DNA of 64,000 bases from Calliopsis andreniformis (Eukaryota > Arthropoda > Insecta > Hymenoptera > Andrenidae), in assembly GCF_051401765.1 (NCBI RefSeq), contig NW_027480429.1, forward strand, positions 11,288,157 to 11,352,156, given 5' to 3'. Under the pieces are notes generated by a model, which was not told the origin of the DNA, ran no database searches, and saw only the letters and a list, made by a program, of their open reading frames with translations. Made by a program: the position numbers and the translations under genes. Shown here one piece after another: positions 37,401 to 50,755 of this stretch (position 1 is its first letter; every line of letters begins with the position of its first letter).

Positions 37401-40400
37401 TCCATCGTATAAAAGGAATAATTGCTACCAGTGTAAAAGTTATGGTCATTTCTACGTTCCGGGCAACCTAGGCTTCACTCTAGGGCGTTGCTCCACCAGA
37501 TCAAACAGTTAGGTCCTTAGAAGTCAACGCCCGAAGCATAAAATACAAAATAAATAGAACAGTTTTTCCATTGTACAAAACGAATAATTGCTACCAGTGT
37601 AAAAGTTATGGTCATTTCTACGTTCCGGGCAACCTAGGCTTCACCCTAGGGCGTTGTTCCACCAGATCGAATAGTTAGGGCCCAAGAAGTGAACGCCACA
37701 AGCATAAAATACAATATAAATACAACAGTTTTTCCGTCGTATAAAACGAATAATTGCAACCAGTGTGAAAGTTCTGGCCATTTCTACATTCCCAGCAACC
37801 TAGCTTCACTCTAGGGCGTTGCTCCACCAGATCGAATAGTTAGGTCCTTAGAAGTCAACGCCAGAAACATAAAATACAATATAAATACAACAGTTTTTCC
37901 ATCGTATAAAACGAATAATTGCAACCAGTGTGAAAGTAATGATCATTTCTACATTCCGAGCAACCTAGGCTTCACTCTAGGGCGTTACTCCAACAGATTG
38001 AATAGTTAGGGCCTTAGAAGTCAACGCCCGAAGCATAAAATGCAATAACAATACAACAGTTTTTCCATCGTATAACAGGATTAATTGCAACCAGTTTGAA
38101 AGTGATGGTCACTTCTACGTTCCGGGCAGCCTAGGCTTCACTCTAGGGCGTTGCTCCACTAGATCGAATAGCTAGGGCCTTAGAAGTCAACGCCAGAGGC
38201 ATATAATACAATATAAATACAACAGCTTTTCCATCGTAAAAACGAATAATTGCAAACAGTGTGAAAGTAATTGTCATTTCTTCGTTCCGGGCAACCTAGG
38301 CTTCACTCTAGGGCGTTGCTCCACCAGATCAAACAGTTAGGGCCTTAGAAGTCAACACCCGAAGCATAAAATACAAAATAAAAAGAACAGTCTTTCCATT
38401 GTATAAAACGAATAATTGCTACCAGTGTAAATGTTATGGTCATTTCTACGTTCCGGGCAACCTAGGCTTCACCCTAGGGCGTTGTTCCACCAGATCGAAT
38501 AGTTAGGGCCCAAGAAGTGAACGCCAGAAGCATAAAATACAATATAAACACAACAGTTTATCCATCGTATAAAACGAATAATTGCAACCAGTGTGAAAGT
38601 TCTGGTCATTTCTACATTCCCAGCAACCTAGGCTTCACTCTAGGGCGTTGCTCCACCAGATCGAATAGTTAGGTCCTTAGAAGTCAACGCCAGAAGCATA
38701 AAATACGACATAAATACAGCAGCTTATCCATCGTATAAAAGGAATAATTGCAAACAGTGTGAAAGTAATGGTCATTTATACGTTCCGGGCAACCTAGGCT
38801 TCACTCTACGGCGTTGTTCCACCAGATCGAATAGTTAGGGCCTAAGAAGTCAACACCAGAAGAATAAAATACAAAATAAATACAACAGCCTTTACACCGT
38901 ATAAAACGAATAATTGCAACCTGTGTGAAGGTTATGGTCATATCTACGTTCCGGGCAACCTAGGCTTCACCCTAGGGCGTTGTTCCACCAGATCGAACAG
39001 TTAGGGCCTTAGAAGTCAACGCCCGAAGCATAAAATACAAAATAAAAAGAACAGCTTTTCCATCGTATAAAACGAATAATTGCAACCATTATGAAACTTA
39101 TGGTCATTTCTACGTTCCGGGCAACCTAGGCTTCACCTTAGGGCGTTGTTCCACCAGATCGAATAGTTAGGGCCTAAGAAGTGAACGCCAGAAGCATAAA
39201 ATGCAATAAAAATACAACAGTTTTTCCATCGTATAACAGGATTAATTGCAACCAGTTTGATACTGAAGGTCATTTCTACGTTCCGGGCCACCTAGGCTTC
39301 ACTCTAGGGCGTTGCTCCACTAGATCGAATAGCTAGGGCCTTAGAAGTCAACGCCAGAAGCATAAAATACGATATAAATACAACAGCTTTTCCATCGTAT
39401 AAAAGGAATAATTGCTACCAGTGTAAAAGTTATGGTCATTTCTACGTTCCGGGCAACCTAGGCTTCACTCTAGGGCGTTGCTCCACCAGATCAAACAGTT
39501 AGGTCCTTAGAAGTCAACGCCCGAAGCATAAAATACAAAATAAATAGAACAGTTTTTCCATTGTACAAAACGAATAATTGCTACCAGTGTAAAAGTTATG
39601 GTCATTTCTACGTTCCGGGCAACCTAGGCTTCACCCTAGGGCGTTGTTCCACCAGATCGAATAGTTAGGGCCCAAGAAGTGAACGCCACAAGCATAAAAT
39701 ACAATATAAATACAACAGTTTTTCCGTCGTATAAAACGAATAATTGCAACCAGTGTGAAAGTTCTGGCCATTTCTACATTCCCAGCAACCTAGCTTCACT
39801 CTAGGGCGTTGCTCCACCAGATCGAATAGTTAGGTCCTTAGAAGTCAACGCCAGAAACATAAAATACAATATAAATACAACAGTTTTTCCATCGTATAAA
39901 ACGAATAATTGCAACCAGTGTGAAAGTAATGATCATTTCTACATTCCGAGCAACCTAGGCTTCACTCTAGGGCGTTACTCCAACAGATTGAATAGTTAGG
40001 GCCTTAGAAGTCAACGCCCGAAGCATAAAATGCAATAACAATACAACAGTTTTTCCATCGTATAACAGGATTAATTGCAACCAGTTTGAAAGTGATGGTC
40101 ACTTCTACGTTCCGGGCAGCCTAGGCTTCACTCTAGGGCGTTGCTCCACTAGATCGAATAGCTAGGGCCTTAGAAGTCAACGCCAGAGGCATATAATACA
40201 ATATAAATACAACAGCTTTTCCATCGTAAAAACGAATAATTGCAAACAGTGTGAAAGTAATTGTCATTTCTTCGTTCCGGGCAACCTAGGCTTCACTCTA
40301 GGGCGTTGCTCCACCAGATCAAACAGTTAGGGCCTTAGAAGTCAACACCCGAAGCATAAAATACAAAATAAAAAGAACAGTCTTTCCATTGTATAAAACG

Positions 40401-43400
40401 AATAATTGCTACCAGTGTAAATGTTATGGTCATTTCTACGTTCCGGGCAACCTAGGCTTCACCCTAGGGCGTTGTTCCACCAGATCGAATAGTTAGGGCC
40501 CAAGAAGTGAACGCCAGAAGCATAAAATACAATATAAACACAACAGTTTTTCCATCGTATAAAACGAATAATTGCAACCAGTGTGAAAGTTCTGGTCATT
40601 TCTACATTCCCAGCAACCTAGGCTTCACTCTAGGGCGTTGCTCCACCAGATCGAATAGTTAGGTCCTTAGAAGTCAACGCCAGAAGCATAAAATACGACA
40701 TAAATACAGCAGCTTATCCATCGTATAAAAGGAATAATTGCAAACAGTGTGAAAGTAATGGTCATTTATACGTTCCGGGCAACCTAGGCTTCACTCTACG
40801 GCGTTGTTCCACCAGATCGAATAGTTAGGGCCTAAGAAGTCAACACCAGAAGAATAAAATACAAAATAAATACAACAGCCTTTACACCGTATAAAACGAA
40901 TAATTGCAACCTGTGTGAAGGTTATGGTCATATCTACGTTCCGGGCAACCTAGGCTTCACCCTAGGGCGTTGTTCCACCAGATCGAACAGTTAGGGCCTT
41001 AGAAGTCAACGCCCGAAGCATAAAATACAAAATAAAAAGAACAGCTTTTCCATCGTATAAAACGAATAATTGCAACCATTATGAAACTTATGGTCATTTC
41101 TACGTTCCCGGCAACCTAGGCTTCACCTTAGGGCGTTGTTCCACCAGATCGAATAGTTAGGGCCTAAGAAGTGAACGCCAGAAGCATAAAATGCAATAAA
41201 AATACAACAGTTTTTCCATCGTATAACAGGATTAATTGCAACCAGTTTGATACTGAAGGTCATTTCTACGTTCCGGGCCACCTAGGCTTCACTCTAGGGC
41301 GTTGCTCCACTAGATCGAATAGCTAGGGCCTTAGAAGTCAACGCCAGAAGCATAAAATACGATATAAATACAACAGCTTTTCCATCGTATAAAAGGAATA
41401 ATTGCTACCAGTGTAAAAGTTATGGTCATTTCTACGTTCCGGGCAACCTAGGCTTCACTCTAGGGCGTTGCTCCACCAGATCAAACAGTTAGGTCCTTAG
41501 AAGTCAACGCCCGAAGCATAAAATACAAAATAAATAGAACAGTTTTTCCATTGTACAAAACGAATAATTGCTACCAGTGTAAAAGTTATGGTCATTTCTA
41601 CGTTCCGGACAACCTAGGCTTCACCCTAGGGCGTTGTTCCACCAGATCGAATAGTTAGGGCCCAAGAAGTGAACGCCAGAAGCATAAAATACAATATAAA
41701 TACAACAGTTTTTCCGTCGTATAAAAGGAATAATTGCAACCAGTGTGAAAGTTCTGGCCATTTCTACATTCCCAGCAACCTAGCTTCACTCTAGGGCGTT
41801 GCTCCACCAGATCGAATAGTTAGGTCCTTAGAAGTCAACGCCAGAAGCATAAAATACAATATAAATACAACAGTTTTTCCATCGTATAAAACGAATAATT
41901 GCAACCAGTGTGAAAGTAATGATCATTTCTACATTCCGAGCAACCTAGGCTTCACTCTAGGGCGTTGCTCCAACAGATTGAATAGTTAGGGCCTTAGAAG
42001 TCAACGCCCGAAGCATAAAATGCAATAACAATACAACAGTTTTTCCATCGTATAACAGGATTAATTGCAACCAGTTTGAAAGTGATGGTCACTTCTACGT
42101 TCCGGGCAGCCTAGGCTTCACTCTAGGGCGTTGCTCCACTAGATCGAATAGCTAGGGCCTTAGAAGTCAACGCCAGAAGCATAAAATACGATATAAATAC
42201 AACAGCTTTTCCATCGTATAAAAGGAATAATTGCTACCAGTGTAAAAGTTATGGTCATTTCTACGTTCCGGGCAACCTAGGCTTCACTCTAGGGCGTTGC
42301 TCCACCAGATCAAACAGTTAGGTCCTTAGAAGTCAACGCCCGAAGCATAAAATACAAAATAAATAGAACAGTTTTTCCATTGTACAAAACGAATAATTGC
42401 TACCAGTGTAAAAGTTATGGTCATTTCTACGTTCCGGGCAACCTAGGCTTCACCCTAGGGCGTTGTTCCACCAGATCGAATAGTTAGGGCCCAAGAAGTG
42501 AACGCCACAAGCATAAAATACAATATAAATACAACAGTTTTTCCGTCGTATAAAACGGATAATTGCAACCAGTGTGAAAGTTCTGGCCATTTCTACATTC
42601 CCAGCAACCTAGCTTCACTCTAGGGCGTTGCTCCACCAGATCGAATAGTTAGGTCCTTAGAAGTCAACGCCAGAAGCATAAAATACAATATAAATACAAC
42701 AGTTTTTCCATCGTATAAAACGAATAATTGCAACCAGTGTGAAAGTAATGATCATTTCTACATTCCGAGCAACCTAGGCTTCACTCTAGGGCGTTACTCC
42801 AACAGATTGAATAGTTAGGGCCTTAGAAGTCAACGCCCGAAGCATAAAATGCAATAACAATACAACAGTTTTTCCATCGTATAACAGGATTAATTGCAAC
42901 CAGTTTGAAAGTGATGGTCACTTCTACGTTCCGGGCAGCCTAGGCTTCACTCTAGGGCGTTGCTCCACTAGATCGAATAGCTAGGGCCTTAGAAGTCAAC
43001 GCCAGAGGCATATAATACAATATAAATACAACAGCTTTTCCATCGTAAAAACGAATAATTGCAAACAGTGTGAAAGTAATTGTCATTTCTTCGTTCCGGG
43101 CAACCTAGGCTTCACTCTAGGGCGTTGCTCCACCAGATCAAACAGTTAGGGCCTTAGAAGTCAACGCCCGAAGCATAAAATACAAAATATAAAGAACAGT
43201 TTTTCCATTGTATAAAACGAATAATTGCTACCAGTGTAAATGTTATGGTCATTTCTACGTTCCGGGCAACCTAGGCTTCACCCTAGGGCGTTGTTCCACC
43301 AGATCGAATAGTTAGGGCCCAAGAAGTGAACGCCAGAAGCATAAAATACAATATAAACACAACAGTTTTTCCATCGTATAAAACGAATAATTGCAACCAG

Positions 43401-44340
43401 TGTGAAAGTTCTGGTCATTTCTACATTCCCAGCAACCTAGGCTTCACTCTAGGGCGTTGCTCCACCAGATCGAATAGTTAGGTCCTTAGAAGTCAACGCC
43501 AGAAGCATAAAATACGATATAAATACAGCAGCTTATCCATCGTATAAAAGGAATAATTGCAAACAGTGTGAAAGTAATGGTCATTTATACGTTCCGGGCA
43601 ACCTAGGCTTCACTCTACGGCGTTGTTCCACCAGATCGAATAGTTAGGGCCTAAGAAGTCAACACCAGAAGAATAAAATACAAAATAAATACAACAGCCT
43701 TTACACCGTATAAAACGAATAATTGCAACCTGTGTGAAGGTTATGGTCATATCTACGTTCCGGGCAACCTAGGCTTCACCCTAGGGCGTTGTTCCACCAG
43801 ATCGAACAGTTAGGGCCTTAGAAGTCAACGCCCGAAGCATAAAATACAAAATAAAAAGAACAGCTTTTCCATCGTATAAAACGAATAATTGCAACCATTA
43901 TGAAACTTATGGTCATTTCTACGTTCCGGGCAACCTAGGCTTCACCTTAGGGCGTTGTTCCACCAGATCGAATAGTTAGGGCCTAAGAAGTGAACGCCAG
44001 AAGCATAAAATGCAATAAAAATACAACAGTTTTTCCATCGTATAACAGGATTAATTGCAACCAGTTTGATACTGAAGGTCATTTCTACGTTCCGGGCCAC
44101 CTAGGCTTCACTCTAGGGCGTTGCTCCACTAGATCGAATAGCTAGGGCCTTAGAAGTCAACGCCAGAAGCATAAAATACGATATAAATACAACAGCTTTT
44201 CCATCGTATAAAAGGAATAATTGCTACCAGTGTAAAAGTTATGGTCATTTCTACGTTCCGGGCAACCTAGGCTTCACTCTAGGGCGTTGCTCCACCAGAT
44301 CAAACAGTTAGGTCCTTAGAAGTCAACGCCCGAAGCATAA
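34270..44340. repeat. 12-monomer higher-order repeat (1990 bp), about 5 copies with indels
   Basis: CAACACC lies at 34871, 36861, 38851 and 40841, exactly 1990 bp apart (12 x 166 minus 2), and next at 43660, 2819 bp on because of an extra 829 bp. Private markers such as GTCAACACCCGAAGC (36361, 38351, 40341), TTCCGGGCCACCTAGG (37291, 39281, 41271, 44090) and AACAGTCTTTCC confirm the register. The copies at 36-41 kb are the most alike in the window, differing by isolated substitutions (for example GTTTATCC near 38561). The 12 monomers comprise the 7-monomer set of 7.9-11.5 kb plus the 5-monomer block. The last copy lacks two monomers near 44340. Confidence 0.9.
41341..42998. repeat. 5-monomer (829 bp) tandem duplication inside the 12-monomer repeat
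   Basis: ACGCCAGAAGCATAAAATACG occurs at 41341 and again at 42170, 829 bp apart. The following monomers repeat in order: GTAAAAG, TTGTACAAAACG, the CCTAGCTTCAC variant, AGTAATGATCATT and TTTGAAAGTGATGG. The next monomer starts at 42999 with the usual GAGGCATATAATAC. The two copies differ slightly: the first has CGTATAAAAGGAATAATTGC near 41722 where the second has an AACGGATAATTGC variant near 42556. This explains why this copy of the repeat is 2819 bp long and not 1990 bp. Confidence 0.88.
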
Positions 44341-45017
44341 AATACAATATAAATACAACAGTTTTTCCATCGTATAAAACGAATAATTGCAACCAGTGTG
44401 AAAGTAATGATCATTTCTACATTCTGAGCAACCTAGGCTTCACTGTAGGGCGTTGCTCCAACAGATTGAATAGTTAGGGCCTTAGAAGTCAACGCCCGAA
44501 GCATAAAATGCAATAACAATACAACAGTTTTTCCATCGTATAACAGGATTAATTGCAACCAGTTTGAAAGTGATGGTCACTTCTACGTTCAGGGCAGCCT
44601 AGGCTTCACTCTAGGGCGTTGCTCCACTAGATCGAATAGCTAGGGCCTTAGAAGTCAATGCCAGAGGCATATAATACAATATAAATACAACAGCTTTTCC
44701 ATCGTAAAAACGAATAATTGCAAACAGTGTGAAAGTAATTGTCATTTCTTCGTTCCGGGCAACCTAGGCTTCACTCTAGGGCGTTGCTCCACCAGATCAA
44801 ACAGTTAGGGCCTTAGAAGTCAACGCCCGAAGAATAAAATACAAAATAAAAAGAACAGTTTTTCCATTGTATAAAACGAATAATTGCTACCAGTGTAAAT
44901 GTTATGGTCATTTCTACGTTCCGGGCAACCTAGGCTTCACCCTAGCGCGTTGTTCCACCAGATCGAATAGTTAGGGCCCAAGAAGTGAACGCCAGAAGCA
45001 TAAAATACAATATAAAT
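44341..45017. repeat. Shortened right end of the 12-monomer repeat
   Basis: Near 44340 the sequence passes from GTTAGGTCCTTAGAAGTC directly into the AGTAATGATCATT monomer. It skips the two monomers (TTGTACAAAACG and CCTAGCTTCAC types) found between them in every other copy. The spacing of the GAGGCATATAATAC-type monomer from 42998 to 44657 is 1659 bp, not 1990 bp, so 331 bp are missing. The stretch then continues with AAAAAGAACAG-type monomers until the 8-monomer duplication starts near 45018. Private substitutions (CATTCTGAGC, GTTCAGGGCAGCC, CAATGCCAGAGGC) suggest it has escaped recent homogenisation. Confidence 0.78.
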
Positions 45018-47313
45018 ACAACAGCTTTCCCATTGTATAGAAGGAATAATTGCTACCAGTGCAAAAGTTATGGTCATTTCTACGTTCCGGGCAACCTAGG
45101 CTTCACTCTAGGGCGTTGCTCCACCAGATCAAACAGTTAGGTCCTTAGAAGTCAACGCCCGAAGCATAAAATACAAAATAAATAGATCAGTTTTTCCATT
45201 GTATAAAACGAATAATTGCTACCAGTGTAAAAGTTATGGTCATTTCTACGTTCCGGGCAACCTAGGCTTCACCCTAGGGCGTTGTTCCACCAGATCGAAT
45301 AGTCAGGGCCTAAGAAGTGAACGCCAGAAGCATAAAATGCAATAAAAATACAACAGTCTTTCCATCCTATAACAGGAATAATTGCAACCCGTGTGAAAGC
45401 GATGGTCATTTGTACGTTCCAGGGAACCTAGGTTTCACTCTAGGGCGTTGCTCCACCAGATCGAATTGTTAGGGCCAAAGAAGTCAACGCCCGCAGCATA
45501 AAATACAAAATAAATAGAACAGTTTTTCCATTGTATAAAACGAATAATTGCTACCAGTGTAAATGTTATGGCCATTTCTACGTTCCGGGCAGCCTAGGCT
45601 TCATCCTAGGGCATTGTTCCATCAGATCGAACAGTTAGGCCCTAAGAAGTGAACGCCAGAAGCATAAAATACAATATAAATACAACAGTTTTTCCATCGT
45701 AGAAAACGAATAATTGCAGCCAGTGTGAAAGTTATGGTCATTTGTATATTCCGAGCAACCTAGGCTTCACTCTAGGGCGGTGCTCCCCCATATCGAATAG
45801 CTACGGCCTTAGAAGCCTACGCCTGAAGCATAAAATACAATAAAAATACAACGGTCTTTTCATCGTATAACAGGAATAATTGCAACAAGCGTGAAAGTAA
45901 TGATCATTTCGGCGTTTCGGGCATCCTAGACTTAACTCTGAGGCATTGCTCCACCAGATCGAATAGTTAGGGCCTAAGAAGTCAACGCCCGAAGCATAAA
46001 ATACAATAGAAATGCAACAGTTTTTCCATCGTATAAAACGAATAATTGCAACCATTATGAAACTTATGGTCATTTCTACGTTCCGGGCAACCTAGGCTTC
46101 ACCCTAGGGCGTTGTTCCACCAGATCGAGTAGTTAGGGCCTAAGAAGTGAACGCCAGAAGCATAAAATGCAATAAAAATACAACAGTTTTTCCATCGTAT
46201 AACAGGATTAATTGCAACCAGTTTGATAGTGAAGGTCATTTCTACGTTCCGGGCCACCTAGGCTTCACTCTAGGGCGTTGCTCCACTAGATCGAATAGCT
46301 AGGGCCTTAGAAGTCAACGCCATGAGCATAAAATACGATATAAATACAACAGCTTTCCCATTGTATAGAAGGAATAATTGCTACCAGTGCAAAAGTTATG
46401 GTCATTTCTACGTTCCGGGCAACCTAGGCTTCACTCTAGGGCGTTGCTCCACCAGATCAAACAGTTAGGTCCTTAGAAGTCAACGCCCGAAGCATAAAAT
46501 ACAAAATAAATAGATCAGTTTTTCCATTGTATAAAACGAATAATTGCTACCAGTGTAAAAGTTATGGTCATTTCTACGTTCCGGGCAACCTAGGCTTCAC
46601 CCTAGGGCGTTGTTCCACCAGATCGAATAGTCAGGGCCTAAGAAGTGAACGCCAGAAGCATAAAATGCAATAAAAATACAACAGTCTTTCCATCCTATAA
46701 CAGGAATAATTGCAACCCGTGTGAAAGCGATGGTCATTTGTACGTTCCAGGGAACCTAGGTTTCACTCTAGGGCGTTGCTCCACCAGATCGAATTGTTAG
46801 GGCCAAAGAAGTCAACGCCCGCAGCATAAAATACAAAATAAATAGAACAGTTTTTCCATTGTATAAAACGAATAATTGCTACCAGTGTAAAAGTTATGGC
46901 CATTTCTACGTTCCGGGCAGCCTAGGCTTCATCCTAGGGCATTGTTCCATCAGATCGAACAGTTAGGCCCTAAGAAGTGAACGCCAGAAGCATAAAATAC
47001 AATATAAATACAACAGTTTTTCCATCGTAGAAAACGAATAATTGCAGCCAGTGTGAAAGTTATGGTCATTTGTATATTCCGAGCAACCTAGGCTTCACTC
47101 TAGGGCGGTGCTCCTCCATATCGAATAGCTACGGCCTTAGAAGCCTACGCCTGAAGCATAAAATACAATAAAAATACAACGGTCTTTTCATCGTATAACA
47201 GGAATAATTGCAACAAGCGTGAAAGTAATGATCATTTCGGCGTTTCGGGCATCCTAGACTTAACTCTGAGGCATTGCTCCACCAGATCGAATAGTTAGGG
47301 CCTAAGAAGTCAA
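45018..47313. repeat. 8-monomer duplication (period 1328 bp)
   Basis: ACAGCTTTCCCATTG lies at 45021 and 46349, and TATCGAATAGC at 45791 and 47119, both 1328 bp (8 x 166) apart. About 968 bp match (45018-45985 with 46346-47313), including the rare GATCAGTTTTTCC, AGTCAGGGCC, GCAGCATAAAATAC and GCGTTTCGGGCATCC monomers. The 360 bp between the matched parts are ordinary monomers of the ATTATGAAAC and TTTGATAGTGAAGG types. A third, related copy of the same order lies at about 54.2-54.95 kb, and a fourth at 61.0-61.75 kb. Confidence 0.84.
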
Positions 47314-47434
47314 CGCCAGAAGCATAAAATACAATATAAATCCAACAGTTTTTCCATTGTATAAAACGAATAATTGCTACCAGTGTAAAAGTTATGGTAA
47401 TTTCTACGTTCCGGGCAACCTAGGCTTCACCCTA

Positions 47435-49630
47435 GGGCGTTGTTCCACCAGATCGAATAGTTAGGGCCTAAGAAGTGAACGCCAGAAGCATAAAATTCAA
47501 TATAAATACAAGAGCTTTTCCATCGTATAAAATGAATAATTGCACACAGTGTGAAAGTAATGGTCATTTCTACGTTCCGGGCAACCTAGGCTTCACTGTA
47601 GGGCGCTGCTCCACCAAATCGAATAGTTAGGGCCTTAGAAGTCAACGCCCGAAGCATAAAATACAATATAAGTACAACAGCTTTTCCATCGTATAAAACG
47701 AATAATAGCAACCAGTGTGAAGGTTATGGTCATTTCTGCTTCCCGGGCAACCTAGGCTTCACCCTAGGGCGTTGTTCCACCTGATGGAATAGTTAGGGCC
47801 TAAGAAGTCAACGCCAGAAGCATAAAATACGATATAAATACAACAGCTTTTCCATCGTATAAAACGAATAATGGTAACCAGTGTGAAAGTTATGGTCATT
47901 TCTACGTTCCGGTCAACCTAGGCTTCACTCTAGGACGTTGCTCCACCAGATCGAATAGTTAGGGCCTGTGAAGTCAACGCCAGAAGCATTAAATACAATA
48001 AAGGTGCAACAGTTTTTCCATCGTATAACAGGAGAAAATTGCAACCAGTGTGAAGGTAATGGTATGTTCTACGTTCCGGGCAACCTAGGCTTCACTCTAG
48101 GGCGGTGCTCCACCAGATCAAATAGGTACGGCCTAAGAAGTCAACGCCAGAAGCATAAATTACAATATAAGTACAACAGCTTTTCCATCGTATATAATGT
48201 ATATTTGCACACAGTGTGGAAGTAATGGTCACTTCTACGTTCCGGGCAACCTAGGCTTCACTCTAGGGTGTTGCTCCACCAGATGGAATTGCTAGGGACT
48301 TAGAATTCAACGCCACAAGCATAAAATGCAAAATAAATAGAACAGTTTTTCCATTGTATAAAACGAATAACTGCAACCAGTCTGAAAGTACTGGTCATTT
48401 CTACGTTCAGGGTAACCTAGGTTTCACACTAGGGCGTTGCTCCACCAGATCGAATAGCTAGGGCCTTAGAAGTCAACGCCCGAAGCATAAAATGCAAAAT
48501 AAATAGAACAGTTTTTCCATTGTATAAAACGAATAACTGCAACCAGTCTGAAAGTACTGGTCATTTCTACGTTCAGGGTAACCTAGGTTTCACACTAGGG
48601 CGTTGCTCCACCAGATTGAATAGCTAGGGACTTCGAACTCAACGCCAGAAGGATAGAATACAATATAAGTACAAAAGTTTTTCCATCGTATAAAATGAAT
48701 AATTGCAGACATTGTGAAAGTAATGGTCATTTCTACGTTCCGGTCAACCCAGGTGTCACACTAGGGCGTTGCTCCACCACATCTAATAGCTACGGCTTTA
48801 GAAGTGAACGCCAGAAGCATAAAATACAATATAAACACAACAGTTTTTCCATCGTATAAAACGAATAATTCCAACCAGTGTGAAAGTTCTGGTCAGTTCT
48901 ACATTCCCAGCAACCTAGGCTTCACTCTAGGGCGTTGCTCCACCAGATCGAATAGTTAGGTCCTTAGAAGTCAACGCCAGAAGCATAAAATACGATATAA
49001 ATACAGCAGCTTATCCATCGTATAAAAGGAATAATTGCAAACAGTGTGAAAGTAATGGTCATTTATACGTTCCGGGCAACCTAGGCTTCACTCTACGGCG
49101 TTGTTCCACCAGATCGAATAGTTAGGGCCTAAGAAGTCAACACCAGAAGAATAAAATACAAAATAAATACAACAGCCTTTACACCGTATAAAACGAATAA
49201 TTGCAACCTGTGTGAAGGTTATGGTCATATCTACGTTCCGGGCAACCTAGGCTTCACTGTAGGGCGTTGCTCCACCAGATCGAAGTGTTAGGGCCTAAGA
49301 AGTCAACGCCCGAAGCATAAAATACAATAGAAATGCAACAGTTTTTCCATCGTATAAAACGAATAATTGCAACCATTATGAAACTTATGGTCATTTCTAC
49401 GTTCCGGGCAACCTAGGCTTCACCCTAGGGCGTTGTTCCACCAGATCGAGTAGTTAGGGCCTAAGAAGTGAACGCCAGAAGCATAAAATGCAATAAAAAT
49501 ACAACAGTTTTTCAATCGTATAACAGGATTAATTGCAACCAGTTTGATAGTGAAGGTCATTTCTACGTTCCGGGCCACCTAGGCTTCACTCTAGGGCGTT
49601 GCTCCACTAGATCGAATAGCTAGGGCCTTA
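47435..49630. repeat. 18-20-monomer block, copy 1
   Basis: This block matches 50756-52620. Offsets change in whole monomers along its length: 3321 bp at AAATTCAATATAAATACAAG (47493), 3155 bp at GCATTAAATACAATAAAGG (47986), and 2989 bp after 48652. Copy 1 thus has one monomer that copy 2 lacks (the AATAATAGCAACC / CACCTGATGG type, about 47.69-47.86 kb) and one extra tandem monomer at 48321-48652. The matched zone ends near 49630, where GTCACCGCCCGAAGC replaces GTTAACGCCATGAGC. The open frame at 47968-48225 is made of satellite monomers and recurs in copy 2. Confidence 0.82.
48321..48652. repeat. Single-monomer tandem duplication (166 bp)
   Basis: ATAAAATGCAAAATAAATAG occurs at 48321 and 48487. 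The following 150 bases match, including the unusual GAATAACTGCAACC, GTCTGAAAGTACTGG and GTTCAGGGTAACCTAGG variants. The equivalent place in copy 2 (about 51.48-51.63 kb) has this monomer once. Adjacent monomers elsewhere in the array are generally of different types, so a nearly identical adjacent pair is notable. Confidence 0.85.
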
Positions 49631-50755
49631 GAAGTCACCGCCCGAAGCATAAAATACAAAATAAAAAGAATAGTTTTTCCATTGTATAAAACGTATAATT
49701 GCTACCAGTGTAAATGTTGTGGTCATTTCTACGTTCCGGGCAACCTAGGCTTCACCCTAGGGCGTTGTTCCACCAGATCGAATAGTTAGGGCCCAAGAAG
49801 TGAACGCCAGAAGCATAAAATACAATATAAATACAACAGTTTTTCCATCGTATAAAACGAATAATTGCAACCATTATGAAACTTATGGTCATTTCTACGT
49901 TCCGGGCAACCTAGGCTTCACCCTCGGGCGTTGTTCCACCAGATCGAACAGTTACGGCCTTAGAAGTCAACGCCCGAAGCATAAAATACAAAATAAAAAG
50001 AACAGTTTTTCCATCGTATAAAACGAATAATTGCAACCATTATGAAACTTATGGTCATTTCTACGTTCCGGGCAACCAAGGCTTCACCCTAGGGCGTTGT
50101 TCCACCAGATCGAATAGTTAGGGCCTAAGAAGTGAACGCCAGAAGCATAAAATGCAATAAAAATACAACAGTTTTTCCATCGTATAACAGGATTAATTGC
50201 AACCAGTTTGATACTGAAGGTCATTTCTACGTTCCGGGCAACCTAGGCTTCACTCTAGGGCGTTGCTCCACTAGATCGAATAGCCAGGGCCTTAGAAGTC
50301 AACGCCAGAAGCATAAAATACGATATAAATACAACAGCTTTTCCATCGTATAAAAGGAATAATTGCTACCAGTGTAAAAGTTATGTTCATTTCTACGTTC
50401 CGGGCAACCTAGGCTTCACTCTAGGGCGTTGCTCCACCAGATCAAACAGTTAGGTCCTTAGAAGTCAACGCCCGAAGCATAAAATACAAAATAAATAGAA
50501 CAGTTTTTCCATTGTGCAAAACGAATAATTGCTACCAGTGTAAAAGTTATGATCATTTCTACGTTCCGGGCAACCTAGGCTTCACCCTAGGGCATTGTTC
50601 CATCAGATCGAACAGTTAGGCCCTAAGAAGTGAACGCCAGAAGCATAAAATACAATATAAATACAACAGTTTTTCCATCGTAGAAAACGAATAATTGCAG
50701 CCAGTGTGAAAGTTATGGTCATTTGTATATTCCGAGCAACCTAGGCTTCACCCTA
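49631..50755. repeat. Linker of monomers from the 12-monomer repeat family
   Basis: The stretch holds AAAAAGAATAG, ATTATGAAACTTATGG (twice, at about 49871 and 50037, one monomer apart), TTTGATACTGAAGG, GTAAAAG and TTGTGCAAAACG monomers. It then holds the GCATTGTTCCATCAGATCG type known from 45.6 and 46.9 kb. Unusual point changes include CACCCTCGGGCG (about 49922), CAACCAAGGCTTC (about 50080) and AGCCAGGGCC (about 50283). Open frames at 49800-50021 and 50132-50353 lie two monomers apart and are satellite, not genes. Confidence 0.75.
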
